The notes: generated by a model not told the origin, from the sequence alone. 64,000 bases of DNA from Desulfoscipio gibsoniae DSM 7213 (GCF_000233715.2 NC_021184.1:3951486-4015485); one strand, 5' to 3'; shown: positions 36,631 to 47,159, numbered from the stretch's first letter. Program-made: numbers and translations.

Positions 36631-37890
36631 CTAATTTTTTACTAGATAGATAGCCTCCTGCTCTATCGTTCGTTTGTGTTTTAACATTTGGTGAATAACG
36701 TCATGAAAAATATTATACTCTTCTTGTTCCAACAGTTTTTTAATTTGCGAAAGGTCCGTTTCTTTAATTGGCTTGCCATCACTCAAATGGTTTATATAAG
36801 TTGATTCATCCATAAATAATGGTCTAAAGTCAATTCCCGTCTTATTCCTTAAATGCTTCCAAATATGAAATCCATGTAAATCTATATCACCCCAATGATA
36901 AAATGGTACTGAATAATGATTTCTTTTTAAAAAATCATTCAATTTATTTAATATCAGACGCCGGCCATAATTATGGTAACCTCCAAGATATAACACAATT
37001 TGATTAACTTGATGTTTAGCTTTATGGTATAAGTAGTCATAATAGGAAGTTAAATTTTCAACTGTAATTATCGCATCTGCCTCTATTATCTCAATATCAC
37101 AGTCGTCGAAGAATCTTGGATTAACCCCAAAGTCTGGTTTGAATAGAGAAAAGTCTATAGTTTTCCCATTTTTATTCATAATGATATTTCCGGACATGAG
37201 AATAAGTTGAGGATTATTTAAAATACCATACTCCCCCAACAATTGATTGTCTTCTAAAAAATCACTTTCATCGGTTAAAAGATAATCCCGAACAACTTTT
37301 ATAATTTTACCCTGTAACTTCTCCCATTTTTTTGAATCCTGGTATAACTTTATACTCCAATTTCTCCTCGGAATTTCTTCTTTGTTTTTTATTAACTCAT
37401 GCAACCCGTAAAGTGCATCTTTAGTTTCAATTTCAGAATCAATATTTATAATTGAAGGAAGCTCTGCAAACTCCTTAAACCGAGATTTTAAATCACTGTA
37501 AAATGATAACAGGAGTTTTGGTGCTGTTACAATAAAATCCTCTACGATTTTATCAATACGCTCATACTTTACCTGTTTGGGTGTCCTTCCTAACAGTTCA
37601 TATATTTGAAGAAGGTTTTCCTCTAATAATATCAGCTTCTCTATCACTTCTTTTTCGCTAAATCTTTCCCATGCAATTTTTATGAAACACTGATCTGCTA
37701 ATGCTTCTGCATCAAGATTAAACTCTCGTTTGAAACTGCTGTCACTAACATGAAAATAATCTGGGAAGTTTTTCTTATTAACATGCAGCATTGTTCTTCT
37801 CCCATTTTTTTCAGACCTGCCGTAATCCTTACGTGTTTCATATTTGCTAACAAGCGTATCTAATATATTTGCTTGTAACGGGCTAACCAC
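36631..37890 (-). CDS. jetD: Wadjet nuclease subunit JetD
   Basis: About 420 residues from a GTG at 37890 behind GGAGGAGGG. The N-terminal DUF3322-like part includes WGVVSPLQANILDTLVSKYE. A C-terminal TOPRIM-like domain contains VENLTSYYDYLY and PFYHWGDIDLHGFHIWKHL, with the acidic DxD metal motif. JetD is the topoisomerase-VI-like endonuclease of Wadjet that cuts plasmid DNA after loop extrusion. It overlaps the end of jetC. Intact. Confidence 0.88.
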   Translation of the reverse strand: MVSPLQANILDTLVSKYETRKDYGRSEKNGRRTMLHVNKKNFPDYFHVSDSSFKREFNLDAEALADQCFIKIAWERFSEKEVIEKLILLEENLLQIYELLGRTPKQVKYERIDKIVEDFIVTAPKLLLSFYSDLKSRFKEFAELPSIINIDSEIETKDALYGLHELIKNKEEIPRRNWSIKLYQDSKKWEKLQGKIIKVVRDYLLTDESDFLEDNQLLGEYGILNNPQLILMSGNIIMNKNGKTIDFSLFKPDFGVNPRFFDDCDIEIIEADAIITVENLTSYYDYLYHKAKHQVNQIVLYLGGYHNYGRRLILNKLNDFLKRNHYSVPFYHWGDIDLHGFHIWKHLRNKTGIDFRPLFMDESTYINHLSDGKPIKETDLSQIKKLLEQEEYNIFHDVIHQMLKHKRTIEQEAIYLVKN

Positions 37891-40800
37891 TCCCCATTCC
37901 CTCCTCCTCAATCCAGTTAATAACGTCATTTCGTGAAAAACGTTCAACATAACTAACAAAATTATCCTTCATGACGATAAGGGTATTTGGCAGATGAGGT
38001 GCCAATAATTGAATCTTACCAGTTGGTGCTACTATGATTGCCTGAAACCCCATTTTTAAAATAAACCTAATGGATTCCTCAACACGGTCAGCGTCCATTC
38101 GATTAAACGCCTCATCAAAAATAACCAACCTCAATGTATCGGTTGTTCGATACATTTGATACGTATGATAAAAAGATGCCAAGATAGCGACATAAAACGG
38201 AACTTGGGTTTCTCCGCCGGATTTCTCCAGGGCAACTTTTGAAAATTTAGTTTCACGTCCCTTTTCATCAATTATTTCTAATTCAAAATCCAGGTAACTC
38301 CTATAATCGGTGTAGAAGTTTAATGACTCAGAAAATTGATCTTGTTCCTCTGCAATTTTTAAGAAGAGGTCCTCAACTACCTCACCATGCTTTTCCTTAA
38401 AAACATGACTAAATAAGGAATGTCCCAAATATAAATCAGGATCAGTTATCATCCGATAATAATGGAGCATATCATATTTACCATGCAACCTAAATCTATA
38501 GCAGTCTGTCCCGAACTGCATATCTTTCATAGCTTGATCAAGCCTTTTAAAATTTGCCTGTGCGCGTTCGATATTTTCTTTTAGCTTTGCGATGAAGTGC
38601 TCCTGAAACGTCTCCTGAGCCTTTTTACGTGCTTCCTCCGCTTTGCCCTTATACTCAATTAAGCTGGATTCTCTAAGGAAGGACAATCGTTTCTGATACT
38701 CTTCATTACTATCACTTGTTGGATCTCCACCAAAGCCAAAATGCCCATTGAATTCAGTTCGCAGTCGGACAAATGGCGTAAATAGTTTTGCTCTCTTAGT
38801 ATTTAAGCCCTGTGTACTCTCATCGTAGTTTTTAAAAATTGTCTGCTCATTTTTTCTCCGAATCTCATTTAACCACTTTTCATCACATATCTTAATGAGT
38901 TCATCCGACAATTGCTCCAGATACGTGTGATAATCCCTCTTCTTTTCATTTACTGCTTCTTGAACAACATCACTTTCCTCTAACCAATCCTTAATATTTA
39001 TCCTACAACTAGTGATCGAGCTGCTATTTTCTTCAATTTTTGTGGCGAGATTCTCATCTCTCTCTTCAATAAGTTGGCCTTTTTCTTCTTCCAATTTTTC
39101 AACTTCTGTTTTATCTAAATGCAATAATTCCTGCTTTTTATTTAATAACTCTTCTTCAATCTGACCTTGCTTTGAAATATCTGACCACATTTTAAACCAG
39201 CTAGCATAGCGATCACGTTTATCCGGTACCGTTTTTAAAATCCTATCAACACTGTTTATCTTTTCTGAAATTTTCGATATATCCTCTTCTATATTCTTTA
39301 GCTCTTTGATTTTTTGTTGCAACTGCACCTGTATGGCTTCTTTACCAATGTATGGAACTTCATATCTTTCTCTGGCAATTTGCCTTGCTGTATGATTTTG
39401 ATAGACCATACACGTTGCTGTAATACTACGTTTATATTTTTTTAGCTCCCGTTCAGACTCACACTTGATTAATGCACCTAACAGCCGATTGACATATGCT
39501 TGTACATAATCAATATTAGTTGTCACCTCTTCGGCTAAGCTTCTGAAAAGCGGCCTCCTTTGCTCTTCTATAATTTTATCGGTGTTGACCAATCCAACCC
39601 TTTCAATCTGATGTGTAAACTTATATCTCTCGTAACAAGACAGTGCGTCATCAAAATATCCAGTTGGCACTAACAAATCAAACTTTTGCGTGTGCAAATA
39701 GCCTTCCACTGCATTCTTCCATGTTTCATTTTTCACATCTATCACTTCACATAAAATATGTACCGGCACTTCAGCCCCATTCGCTGCAACAAGATTTTCC
39801 TTTAAGAGCTGTTTCAGTTTCATAGATGGATGATCGCTTGTTAATATTTGGTTCCTTTTTAATTCCTTGATTTTCTTTTCAACATCATACTTCGCTTCAT
39901 AGTACTCTTTTTTTTGTTTCTGCCATTGCCTTTGTTGGTCTTGTAACCAATTAAATCCTGCTTTCCATTGTTGATTATGAAGTGAATAATTTTTAGGAAA
40001 ATGCTCTAGTTCTCCTGTTTCCGTTAAATAATGCCAAACCGTGGAACCATCCAGGACGACCTTAATAATTTCGTAAGGCGCACCATTCTCTTGAAGTTTA
40101 CTGAGGAGCTCTGAGCGTTCCTTTGTCTCCACGGATATATTAAAAAGAAGATTCTTTCTTTTATCTTTAATATCTTCTAAATCTTTATTTAATTGCTCTA
40201 TTTTTTTCTTTAAATCCTGCTCTTTGATCGTTATATCGTGCTTTGCAATTCTAGTCGTTAAAGAGTCAATAGCTGTATTTAACTTATTAAACTCATCTTT
40301 TAATATTTTTTTCTTTGCTTCATGTTGGCCCAAAGCTACTTTCTCTTTTTCTACCTTCTCTTGCAATGAGTTAAATTTAATCTCCTGTTGTTTCCAAGCC
40401 GAACGTTTAATCATATAATAGCCAATGGTAATATTTCGATCCGTTTTAGCGATTTCTACATACTGAGCTTCAATTTCTTCAAGAGCTCTTATTTCTTTTT
40501 CTGTTTCAATAATGATGGATTCCAGTTCTTTAAACTTTTCAAAGTAATCCTGCATGGTTTCAACATCAACGGGCTCTTCGTCCAAAATATAATCATAAAC
40601 AAATTTCCGTAAATTTGTAATTGGCGTAAAAGAAATGCCCTTTTGGATTATTGAAGAAAACGAGTCTCTGACACCACCACACAATTGGCGCAAATCGCTT
40701 AAATATTCTCCAATGTTATTTTTGTATTGCTTATACTTTATCCCCTGTTGCTTTAGGTATTGAAAAAATTGTTCTCTGTTACGGGCAAGTCCTTCCTCAA

Positions 40801-41227
40801 CATAGAATAAATTATCACGTAATGCCTCTTCATCTATTTTGAAGAAAGTATGCTCCTCATCATTATTTAGAACGCTAACATCAAAAACCACACCAATAAG
40901 ATATGATTTACCGGTCACTGAATGCATTATTTCTAACACCAAATAAGACGAAAAGTCATCTGTATTTCTTAAATATTCTTGTGAGCCTTCCGTTCCTGTT
41001 TTGCCCCTCAAATATGTTTTGATTGTTCGCTTTGTATTCTGGTCATGTGCAGAGGAATTGAACTTTATTTGTTTAAGGTTTGCAACAAATAATACCTGTA
41101 GAGCATCAATAATAGTTGACTTTCCGGCTCCATTATCACCTGTAATTAACGTACTCGTTTCAAAGTTAATAGTCTCATCCTGAAAATAATGCCAATCAAT
41201 CATCTTCAGTTTGTTCAAAATCCTCAT
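37883..41227 (-). CDS. jetC: Wadjet SMC ATPase JetC
   Basis: About 1114 residues. N-terminal Walker A ITGDNGAGKSTIIDALQVLF, long coiled coils (about 300-500 and 640-900) around a hinge near residue 500-620, an ABC signature LEKSGGETQVPFYVA and Walker B RLVIFDEAFNRMDADR. This is a MukB/MksB-like SMC protein that loops DNA within the JetABC complex. The start MRILNKLK at 41227 is likely; it overlaps jetB by 32 bases. The gene ends in TAG, which matters in a pyrrolysine-using cell (readthrough would add about 10 residues). Confidence 0.92.
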   Translation of the reverse strand: MRILNKLKMIDWHYFQDETINFETSTLITGDNGAGKSTIIDALQVLFVANLKQIKFNSSAHDQNTKRTIKTYLRGKTGTEGSQEYLRNTDDFSSYLVLEIMHSVTGKSYLIGVVFDVSVLNNDEEHTFFKIDEEALRDNLFYVEEGLARNREQFFQYLKQQGIKYKQYKNNIGEYLSDLRQLCGGVRDSFSSIIQKGISFTPITNLRKFVYDYILDEEPVDVETMQDYFEKFKELESIIIETEKEIRALEEIEAQYVEIAKTDRNITIGYYMIKRSAWKQQEIKFNSLQEKVEKEKVALGQHEAKKKILKDEFNKLNTAIDSLTTRIAKHDITIKEQDLKKKIEQLNKDLEDIKDKRKNLLFNISVETKERSELLSKLQENGAPYEIIKVVLDGSTVWHYLTETGELEHFPKNYSLHNQQWKAGFNWLQDQQRQWQKQKKEYYEAKYDVEKKIKELKRNQILTSDHPSMKLKQLLKENLVAANGAEVPVHILCEVIDVKNETWKNAVEGYLHTQKFDLLVPTGYFDDALSCYERYKFTHQIERVGLVNTDKIIEEQRRPLFRSLAEEVTTNIDYVQAYVNRLLGALIKCESERELKKYKRSITATCMVYQNHTARQIARERYEVPYIGKEAIQVQLQQKIKELKNIEEDISKISEKINSVDRILKTVPDKRDRYASWFKMWSDISKQGQIEEELLNKKQELLHLDKTEVEKLEEEKGQLIEERDENLATKIEENSSSITSCRINIKDWLEESDVVQEAVNEKKRDYHTYLEQLSDELIKICDEKWLNEIRRKNEQTIFKNYDESTQGLNTKRAKLFTPFVRLRTEFNGHFGFGGDPTSDSNEEYQKRLSFLRESSLIEYKGKAEEARKKAQETFQEHFIAKLKENIERAQANFKRLDQAMKDMQFGTDCYRFRLHGKYDMLHYYRMITDPDLYLGHSLFSHVFKEKHGEVVEDLFLKIAEEQDQFSESLNFYTDYRSYLDFELEIIDEKGRETKFSKVALEKSGGETQVPFYVAILASFYHTYQMYRTTDTLRLVIFDEAFNRMDADRVEESIRFILKMGFQAIIVAPTGKIQLLAPHLPNTLIVMKDNFVSYVERFSRNDVINWIEEEGMGSG

Positions 41228-41822
41228 ACCCATCACCCCCATCATCAGCTTTGGCCTGTAACCATTCTGTTATCTTATCAAGTGCCCGGTTCGAAACCGC
41301 TACAATTAATGAAGGATAAAGAACAATCGTAGCATCATAATCAGTCCAGCCACCAGACACTAATTCAACTAATGAATGATTTTGAAACAACTTCAGTGTC
41401 CGCGTATACTCATCTTGAGCCGGAAGTCTCTGTTTAATATTTAAGGCTACATACTTTTCATAAATGTCACGGTTATTAATTATAACTTGCTGGGTAAGAT
41501 TTAATTCCTTTACTTTTTCATCATATAAAAGTCTAATAATAAATAGAAAAAGAGTGTCCGATAATACAAACTTGTGCCGGTTATTATCAAGTTGATTATG
41601 CACAGATATGACACCCTGGGCCTTTAAATGATTGAGCTGCCAGCCAGATAACAATAAATAATTCTTAATAAGATCGAACCGCCGTTCACAGAACCGGTAT
41701 AACGGTAAATCCTTCTTCCTTTTAGCTACCAGGTATGTCTGGGCTAGCAAGGTATTAGTACATTCCTTAAAAAAATGCTTCTCCTTTTCCGCCATTACCT
41801 CATATTCCTTTAACCATTCCAT
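41196..41822 (-). CDS. jetB: Wadjet MukE-like subunit JetB
   Basis: 208 residues starting MEWLKEYEVMAEKEKHFFKE, with winged-helix-like stretches (RRFDLIKNYLLLSGWQLNHL, LFLFIIRLLYDEKVKEL). Size, position between jetA and jetC and the DUF4194-like pattern fit JetB/MksE, a bridge between kleisin and SMC. It begins on the last bases of jetA and overlaps jetC. Confidence 0.85.
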   Translation of the reverse strand: MEWLKEYEVMAEKEKHFFKECTNTLLAQTYLVAKRKKDLPLYRFCERRFDLIKNYLLLSGWQLNHLKAQGVISVHNQLDNNRHKFVLSDTLFLFIIRLLYDEKVKELNLTQQVIINNRDIYEKYVALNIKQRLPAQDEYTRTLKLFQNHSLVELVSGGWTDYDATIVLYPSLIVAVSNRALDKITEWLQAKADDGGDGYEDFEQTEDD

Positions 41823-42783
41823 TAATTATCCCTCTTTTTTAAAATAAATCGATTTGGAATAATACCATTTTTGACCCGATATGTACGCTGATCTTCATTT
41901 TTTTTAGAAATGCCATAATCTGCCTTTCTCGAAGTGCTAAATAAGACTGAATAAATTAACTTTATCCAGTCTTTTTTCGTATATAATGGCATTTCCGATA
42001 AATGTAATTTATCCTTTGTATCTAATACAGCTAATACATATTTATTAATCTGATTAATCGTTACCTCATCAGATACACGCTGTCTAAACTTGTCCAACTG
42101 CTTCTTTTTGACTTCCGGATCTAACTCCCTCCGCTTCATCGGCTTAGGTTTATGTTTTTTCACCGCTCCTACAGGTAGACGAACACTCTTTTCATCAATG
42201 ATACTTTGTTTAAAAACCTCCACAACTTGATTAATCTCATCATCCGTTTCGGCCTTTTCCCCAATATTACGAATTTGGTCTGCTAAATAAGTTAGCACCA
42301 TATTTAGTTTCCCTTCCATACTCCCAGATTGCAAAAGATGAAATCTTACTTGTTGGCTGGCTGCCCTGGCATATTGGCGATTGCGCGTGTCAATTTCCTC
42401 TAATATCTCGTCCATATGCTCAAATGAGCGTTCAATGACATCTAACCACTCATAAATCTGGTTTTCGCCTTCAATATCTGAGTTCACTTGTTTTTCCTGA
42501 ACCATCAAGCGTGCTTGTTCAGATATAAGGGGCTTATTATACTGCCAATCACTAACTGCTTCAATAATTCTGGTTCGGTATTTTGATACATGCTCTGAAG
42601 TCTTCAAACGATAATATTGAGCACCAAGAACCTTTACTTCGTACTCATCAAAAATTTGTTCCAATATCTGTTTAACATCCTCGGCTTCCAATAATTGCTC
42701 TGTATACCGCTTAATATTATGATTTAGAGACTTTAAACCATCAATAAGGCTAAGTGTCGTCTCATGCGCCTGATTGGAAACGC
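41822..42783 (-). pseudogene. jetA: jetA, 3' part (C-terminal), cut off by a transposon
   Basis: About 315 codons of the MukF-like kleisin. The frame continues upstream of the apparent TTG start with NQAHETTLSLIDGLKSLNHN, then two one-base shifts occur near 42745-42780 (ERFQSGA lies in another frame) before the transposon end. The rest reads LLEAEDVKQILEQIFDEYEV through RTYRVKNGIIPNRFILKK. The missing N-terminal part is on the far side of the 4.6-kb transposon (47424-47946). Without JetA the complex should not function. Confidence 0.85.
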
Positions 42784-42797
42784 TCTTTTAAATGTAT

Positions 42798-42894
42798 ACC
42801 AAAAAAGGAACCAGTGATACTGTAAACGGGGACCAGAAAACTGGTGCCTTTTTTTGTTATCGCTACTTTGTTTGGGGACCAAAAAAGGAACCAG
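42798..42894. repeat. direct repeats at transposon left end
   Basis: ACCAAAAAAGGAACCAG occurs at 42798-42814 and 42878-42894, with related GGGGACCAGAAAACTGG between them. Spaced multiple end-repeats are usual transposase-binding sites in IS21 and Tn7-like elements. Confidence 0.6.
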
Positions 42895-42995
42895 ACAAAC
42901 AAAGGGGAATATAGCCAGAAAAAGGATACAAAAAAAGATTATGTGACAGCTAGCACCTGCCACATAATCCCTAAAAATTAATACCCAAAAACAAT

Positions 42996-43604
42996 ATGAA
43001 TATAACACTGGTTCAGGCTAAATACAAGCCATTCGAGACAATTTTTTGTCCACTATCACCGGAAGAATTCAAAAAACTCCGGAAGGCTGGTATTGTAGCT
43101 AAAAGAAAACGGATCTATCATATGGTGCTACATTATCGGGATATTATGGTGGAATGTCCAGTCCAACTGGACAGTAAAAAACCTGTCGGCATCGTTCTCC
43201 CCGCCTTCAAGCTTCCCTACCGCAGATATCCCGTCTTTGTCTATCTGTATGCCATTGCCCTTTATCTTAGCGGTAAGAGCATGAGAACAGCCGCCCGGGA
43301 AACCGCCGAAAAATTTGGAGTGCCCAAATTTAGTCACTCCACTATCAGCCGGACATTAAACGCGTTAACACTCAAGATAGATGAATTGATTACCCTCTGC
43401 CCGCCCAGGGCCAAAGCAGATTACTCAACACCAGCTACGTTACCCGGTCAGCCTACCCCAGTTATGCGCCCCCGTTGGAGTGATTCGCGCAAACAGGCCG
43501 CCCCATACTTATTAAACGTCCTTGCACCCCTTTTCTCATCTTCAGAATACGGAAGCATACTCGCTTACCAATATTTTAAAAAATACGATCGTCTTTTGTT
43601 GTAA
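42996..43604 (+). CDS. transposon-borne protein of unknown function (DUF6431-like)
   Basis: 202 residues starting MNITLVQAKYKPFETIFCPL. Central part: RYPVFVYLYAIALYLSGKSM and FGVPKFSHSTISRTLNALTL, a likely helix-turn-helix. It reminds me of a small family found with IS21-like transposases, but I cannot confirm the family. It is the first gene of the transposon and ends 83 bases before the ParB-like gene. A DNA-binding or regulatory role is inference. Confidence 0.6.
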   Translation: MNITLVQAKYKPFETIFCPLSPEEFKKLRKAGIVAKRKRIYHMVLHYRDIMVECPVQLDSKKPVGIVLPAFKLPYRRYPVFVYLYAIALYLSGKSMRTAARETAEKFGVPKFSHSTISRTLNALTLKIDELITLCPPRAKADYSTPATLPGQPTPVMRPRWSDSRKQAAPYLLNVLAPLFSSSEYGSILAYQYFKKYDRLLL

Positions 43605-43687
43605 AAGCATTGGCGAATTGCGCCAGCTGTCGTATCCTTGCACCACTCTTTCTGTTACGCTGGGGCCATGAAGGAGGTCTTTAGTTT

Positions 43688-44647
43688 ATGGAAAGAGTGG
43701 AACGACTCATTACACAGGTAGAAACGGCCTGTGTAAAAGACAATCAGGTATTGTCCCTCTCGGTAAATCGGCATGATGTAGAGCGCTGTGCACGGGTAAT
43801 CCGGGAGTACGGTCTGCTTACGCCTCCGGTAGTGGGGGACTTCCCAGATGGCACCCGCATGGTGTTATCTGGAGAATGTGAGTTTCTTGCCCTTCGGGAA
43901 ATGGGCGTCAGAAGTGTGGAGGCGGTAGCGGTTTCTGTTTTGGAGGAACAGGACAGCAGCAAACTTGCCCTACTCCTGGCGTCGCTGCGAAAAAGCCCCA
44001 ATGCGCTCAGCGAGGGTATGCTGGTTGCACAATTGGTTAAAACAGGGCAGTATACCCAATCACAAGTAGCCGAAATGCTGGGCAAGTCGGTTAGTTGGGT
44101 CAACAAGCGGATCAGCCTGATCACCAGGCTCCATCCGGCGGTACAGGAACTGGTGACATTGAGGCAACTCTGCCCGCACAGCGCCCAGGAAATCGCGCGC
44201 CTGCCGGAAGAAATACAACACAACTTTGCCACGAAAGTGGTACAGGAAGGACTGCCTAAATCTGCCGTGGAGATACTGGTGGAAACCTACAACAAAGAAG
44301 GGTGCCCGGATTCGTTTAAGGAACAAATGCTGGAGCATCCCCGCCACGCTTTGGAAAAGATAGCGGATATCCGTACGGTAAGAACCATACGCAACCGCAA
44401 AGAAAAAGATATACCGCCCTCCGGTCAAACATTGCGTAACGACCTGGTTCTACTGCTGCGCTGCATCTCAGATGCCCAGCGGCAACTGGGCGGTCTGAAT
44501 CACCCGTCGCTATTACAGCAACGTAGTCTCCTGGCCCGGAGCCGGGATGCCTTGATCCGGTTTGTCTCTTTGTTGGACTTTCATCTGGAAACAATGGAAG
44601 TTTCCCCGGGGAAACCCGGAAAGGAGGCAGCAAGCTATGGCCATTGA
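43688..44647 (+). CDS. ParB/Spo0J-like protein carried by an IS21-like transposon
   Basis: 319 residues. The N-terminal ParB/Srx-like nuclease fold (residues 20-90) has LTPPVVGDFPDGTRMVLSGE and LREMGVRSVEAVAV. A KorB/Spo0J-type helix-turn-helix follows: GQYTQSQVAEMLGKSVSWVNKR, then LCPHSAQEIARLPEEIQ. The arginine-box GERR of CTP-binding ParB is not evident. Its TGA overlaps the istA start. Its position suggests a role in target choice or element maintenance rather than chromosome partition (inference). Confidence 0.85.
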   Translation: MERVERLITQVETACVKDNQVLSLSVNRHDVERCARVIREYGLLTPPVVGDFPDGTRMVLSGECEFLALREMGVRSVEAVAVSVLEEQDSSKLALLLASLRKSPNALSEGMLVAQLVKTGQYTQSQVAEMLGKSVSWVNKRISLITRLHPAVQELVTLRQLCPHSAQEIARLPEEIQHNFATKVVQEGLPKSAVEILVETYNKEGCPDSFKEQMLEHPRHALEKIADIRTVRTIRNRKEKDIPPSGQTLRNDLVLLLRCISDAQRQLGGLNHPSLLQQRSLLARSRDALIRFVSLLDFHLETMEVSPGKPGKEAASYGH

Positions 44648-46124
44648 TTGGGATACCTACCGAAAGATCCGACAGTTGTTCCTGGTGGAAGGGCAAAGTA
44701 TTCGCGCTATTTCCAGGCAACTGAACGTGAGTCGGAAAACCGTGCGCAAGTATTGCCGGGGAGGCGTTTTGCCCAATGCACGCAAGATAGCGGACCGGCC
44801 TGCCCCGCTGTACCGAAAAGTTAAAAGTGAAATCATTCGCCTGCTCGAAGAAAACAATACTCTTCCCAAGAAACAGCGTCTAAATGCCAGAAACATATGG
44901 GAATACCTGCAAAGTGAAAAAGGCATTGCCATTGCCCAGTCCACCGTACGCCGTTACGTACGGGAACTACGGGAACACCACCCGGAAGTTTTTCTACCGC
45001 TGGAACATGAGCCTGGGGAAGCCATGCAATTTGACTGGGGCGATATGAGCGCGGTCATCGCGGGCGACAAAATTACGGTATCTGTCTTTTGTGCCGTCCT
45101 CCCGCACTGTGGGGCTCTCTGCGCGTTTATCTATCCGGATAAAAGTACCCTGTCATTTTTACATGGCCATATTCAGTCATTTGAGTTCTTCGGCGGCGTT
45201 GCACGTCACTGTATCTATGATAATCTCAAGACGGCCGTAAAAAAAGGCAGTGGCAAAAATGCCGTAAAACAGACAAATTTCATTCGGCTGGAAGCCCATT
45301 ACGGGTTTGAAGCGGTCTTTTGCAACGTAGCTTCCGGCTGGGAGAAATCCAACGTCGAAAATGCCGTAGCCATTGTTCGGCGCATCGCCTTTACTCCCAT
45401 GCCCCGGGTGGACAGTTTTGAGGAACTGCAAAATCATATCACCAATCGCTGTCTCCATTATGCCCAAACGCACACCATTTCGGGCCATGAACAAAGCATC
45501 CGGGATGCTTTGGAGCAGGAGCGAAAAACGCTGTTTCCCCTGCCGGATGTCCGGTTGGATACCGGATTTACGTACACTGCCCTGGTGCATCCTGATCTGA
45601 CCGTGCGTCACGAGGGTACCCGGTATTCCGTTCCCCGTCACCTGGTTGGAAAAGAGGTCACACTTTGCCTTTCTCCCTTTCACCTCACGGTCTTTTACAA
45701 GGGCCGGGAGGTTTTTCAGCATGATCGCGCTATGAAAAAACAGGATCACCGCTATGTGCTGGAGCACTATCTGGAGATTTTAGACCGTAAGCCCCGTGCA
45801 GTAGAACAGGCCATTCCATTGAAACGTGGGATTATGCCCGAGGAGTGTAAGGAATTCCTGCGCCTCTGTCGGGAGCCGGAGGCAAAACAGCAGTTGGTAC
45901 AGATCCTGCTGCTGGGCTCAAAGGTGGAACGGGCTAAGCTTTTGTGGGCCATCAGGCAGGCCAACAACACACGCAATCCAAACCTGTCTCTGGTGAAGCT
46001 GTACCTGGAGCTTGAAGAACCTGGGCCACAAAGAAACGAACTTGAAGTCAGGCACAAAAGTTTAACCGCCTATGATGAGTTGCTGCAGGAAGGAGCTGCA
46101 AATCATGAGCCAGAGCCCATGTGA
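44637..46124 (+). CDS. istA: IS21-family transposase IstA
   Basis: 495 residues from the ATG at 44637 behind GGAGG. Helix-turn-helix GQSIRAISRQLNVSRKTVRKY at the N-terminus, then an rve integrase core: MQFDWGDMSAVI (first aspartate), IYDNLKTAVKKG (second), and WEKSNVENAV with the catalytic glutamate. It makes the strand cuts for transposition with IstB. It overlaps the ParB-like gene upstream. Intact. Confidence 0.92.
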   Translation: MAIDWDTYRKIRQLFLVEGQSIRAISRQLNVSRKTVRKYCRGGVLPNARKIADRPAPLYRKVKSEIIRLLEENNTLPKKQRLNARNIWEYLQSEKGIAIAQSTVRRYVRELREHHPEVFLPLEHEPGEAMQFDWGDMSAVIAGDKITVSVFCAVLPHCGALCAFIYPDKSTLSFLHGHIQSFEFFGGVARHCIYDNLKTAVKKGSGKNAVKQTNFIRLEAHYGFEAVFCNVASGWEKSNVENAVAIVRRIAFTPMPRVDSFEELQNHITNRCLHYAQTHTISGHEQSIRDALEQERKTLFPLPDVRLDTGFTYTALVHPDLTVRHEGTRYSVPRHLVGKEVTLCLSPFHLTVFYKGREVFQHDRAMKKQDHRYVLEHYLEILDRKPRAVEQAIPLKRGIMPEECKEFLRLCREPEAKQQLVQILLLGSKVERAKLLWAIRQANNTRNPNLSLVKLYLELEEPGPQRNELEVRHKSLTAYDELLQEGAANHEPEPM

Positions 46125-46842
46125 ATCCGAGATTACCCGGTTGGCCCACAAGATGAAATTGAACATATTAGAAAACTACAAAAAGCATGTGAAAACCGAT
46201 AGTAGCTTTGAGGAGAACCTATTGACCTTGCTTCGTCTGGAAAATGAACAGCGTGACAAGGCGCTCGTCCGACGTCGGATTAAACAAGCTGGTTTTCCTG
46301 TTATTAAAACCCTCGACACCTTTGAATTTAACCAGACTATGCTGCCCCATCTTAAACAGGAGCAGGTGCTGGAATTATCGCTGTGCGAGTTTATCCGCAA
46401 CCGTACCAATGTAGTTGCCATAGGCAACTCGGGAACTGGAAAAACGCACATTGCAACCGCTCTTGGTATGGAGGCTATCCGGAAAGGTTACTCCGTGCGA
46501 TTCCGACGTGCCTGTGATTTAGCAACCCAGTTGGCGGAAGCTCAGTCAGAGAAACATCTATCCCGCATGCTTAAAACTCTTCATCATTGTCAGCTTCTCA
46601 TCGTGGACGAGCTTGGATATATGACGCTGGATCAGAAAAACTCCAACTTACTGTTCCAGGTGCTGGCCGGTCGATACGAGGTACGAAGTACTATTGTTAC
46701 CAGCAATCTCGAATTTTCCAAGTGGCCGGAATTCATAGGTGATCCAATCATGGCGACTGCGCTGGTGGACAGGCTAGTGCATCGTTCAGCTATCCTTAAT
46801 ATGAATGGTGAGGGATATCGGCTGAATAACCCAAAACGATGA
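46105..46842 (+). CDS. istB: IS21-family helper ATPase IstB
   Basis: 245 residues from the ATG at 46105, which has AAGGAG upstream and overlaps istA. A DnaC-like AAA+ protein with Walker A AIGNSGTGKTHIATALG and Walker B LLIVDELGYMTLD, sensor TIVTSNLEFSKWPEF. It regulates target selection and activates IstA. Confidence 0.93.
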   Translation: MSQSPCESEITRLAHKMKLNILENYKKHVKTDSSFEENLLTLLRLENEQRDKALVRRRIKQAGFPVIKTLDTFEFNQTMLPHLKQEQVLELSLCEFIRNRTNVVAIGNSGTGKTHIATALGMEAIRKGYSVRFRRACDLATQLAEAQSEKHLSRMLKTLHHCQLLIVDELGYMTLDQKNSNLLFQVLAGRYEVRSTIVTSNLEFSKWPEFIGDPIMATALVDRLVHRSAILNMNGEGYRLNNPKR

Positions 46843-46901
46843 CATGCAAAACCGGCTACTCGTGAGTTTACAACTGACAATTCAATCTTGGAGGGATATG
46901 T

Positions 46902-47159
46902 ATGCATTTTATGAAAGGGTTGGAACCTTATTTTATCAGTACCGGTTTCATTGATTTATTACCATTGGCACTAAAGTTAGCCGGTCAAGCAGGCTATAGC
47001 AAAGATGAGATTATTGAAGCAATTTGCAAGGTGGCTGATAAACATAAGGAATATCCGCCCAGAAAAAACAAAACAGCGTGGTTTGCATATGTTTTCAAAG
47101 AAAAGTTATCTGAAGCAAGGGCTGATCTGTTAAGGAAAGATTATTTGCGAAGTATGTAG
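46902..47159 (+). CDS. small protein downstream of istB, unknown
   Basis: 85 residues starting MHFMKGLEPYFISTGF, helical (LALKLAGQAGYSKDEIIEAI) with a basic C-terminal half (PPRKNKTAWFAYVFKEKL). GGAGGGA lies just upstream. It is the last gene of the transposon. Related small proteins near IstAB are familiar but I assign no function. Confidence 0.6.
   Translation: MHFMKGLEPYFISTGFIDLLPLALKLAGQAGYSKDEIIEAICKVADKHKEYPPRKNKTAWFAYVFKEKLSEARADLLRKDYLRSM

Noticed and set aside
37883..37885. jetC ends with TAG in a pyrrolysine-using genome, so readthrough seemed possible.
   Set aside because: Readthrough would add only about 10 non-conserved residues before another stop, and the overlap with jetD makes this a normal gene end.
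42733..43008. A 91-codon minus-strand open frame at the transposon end.
   Set aside because: It joins transposon end repeats to a shifted frame of jetA and has no independent support.
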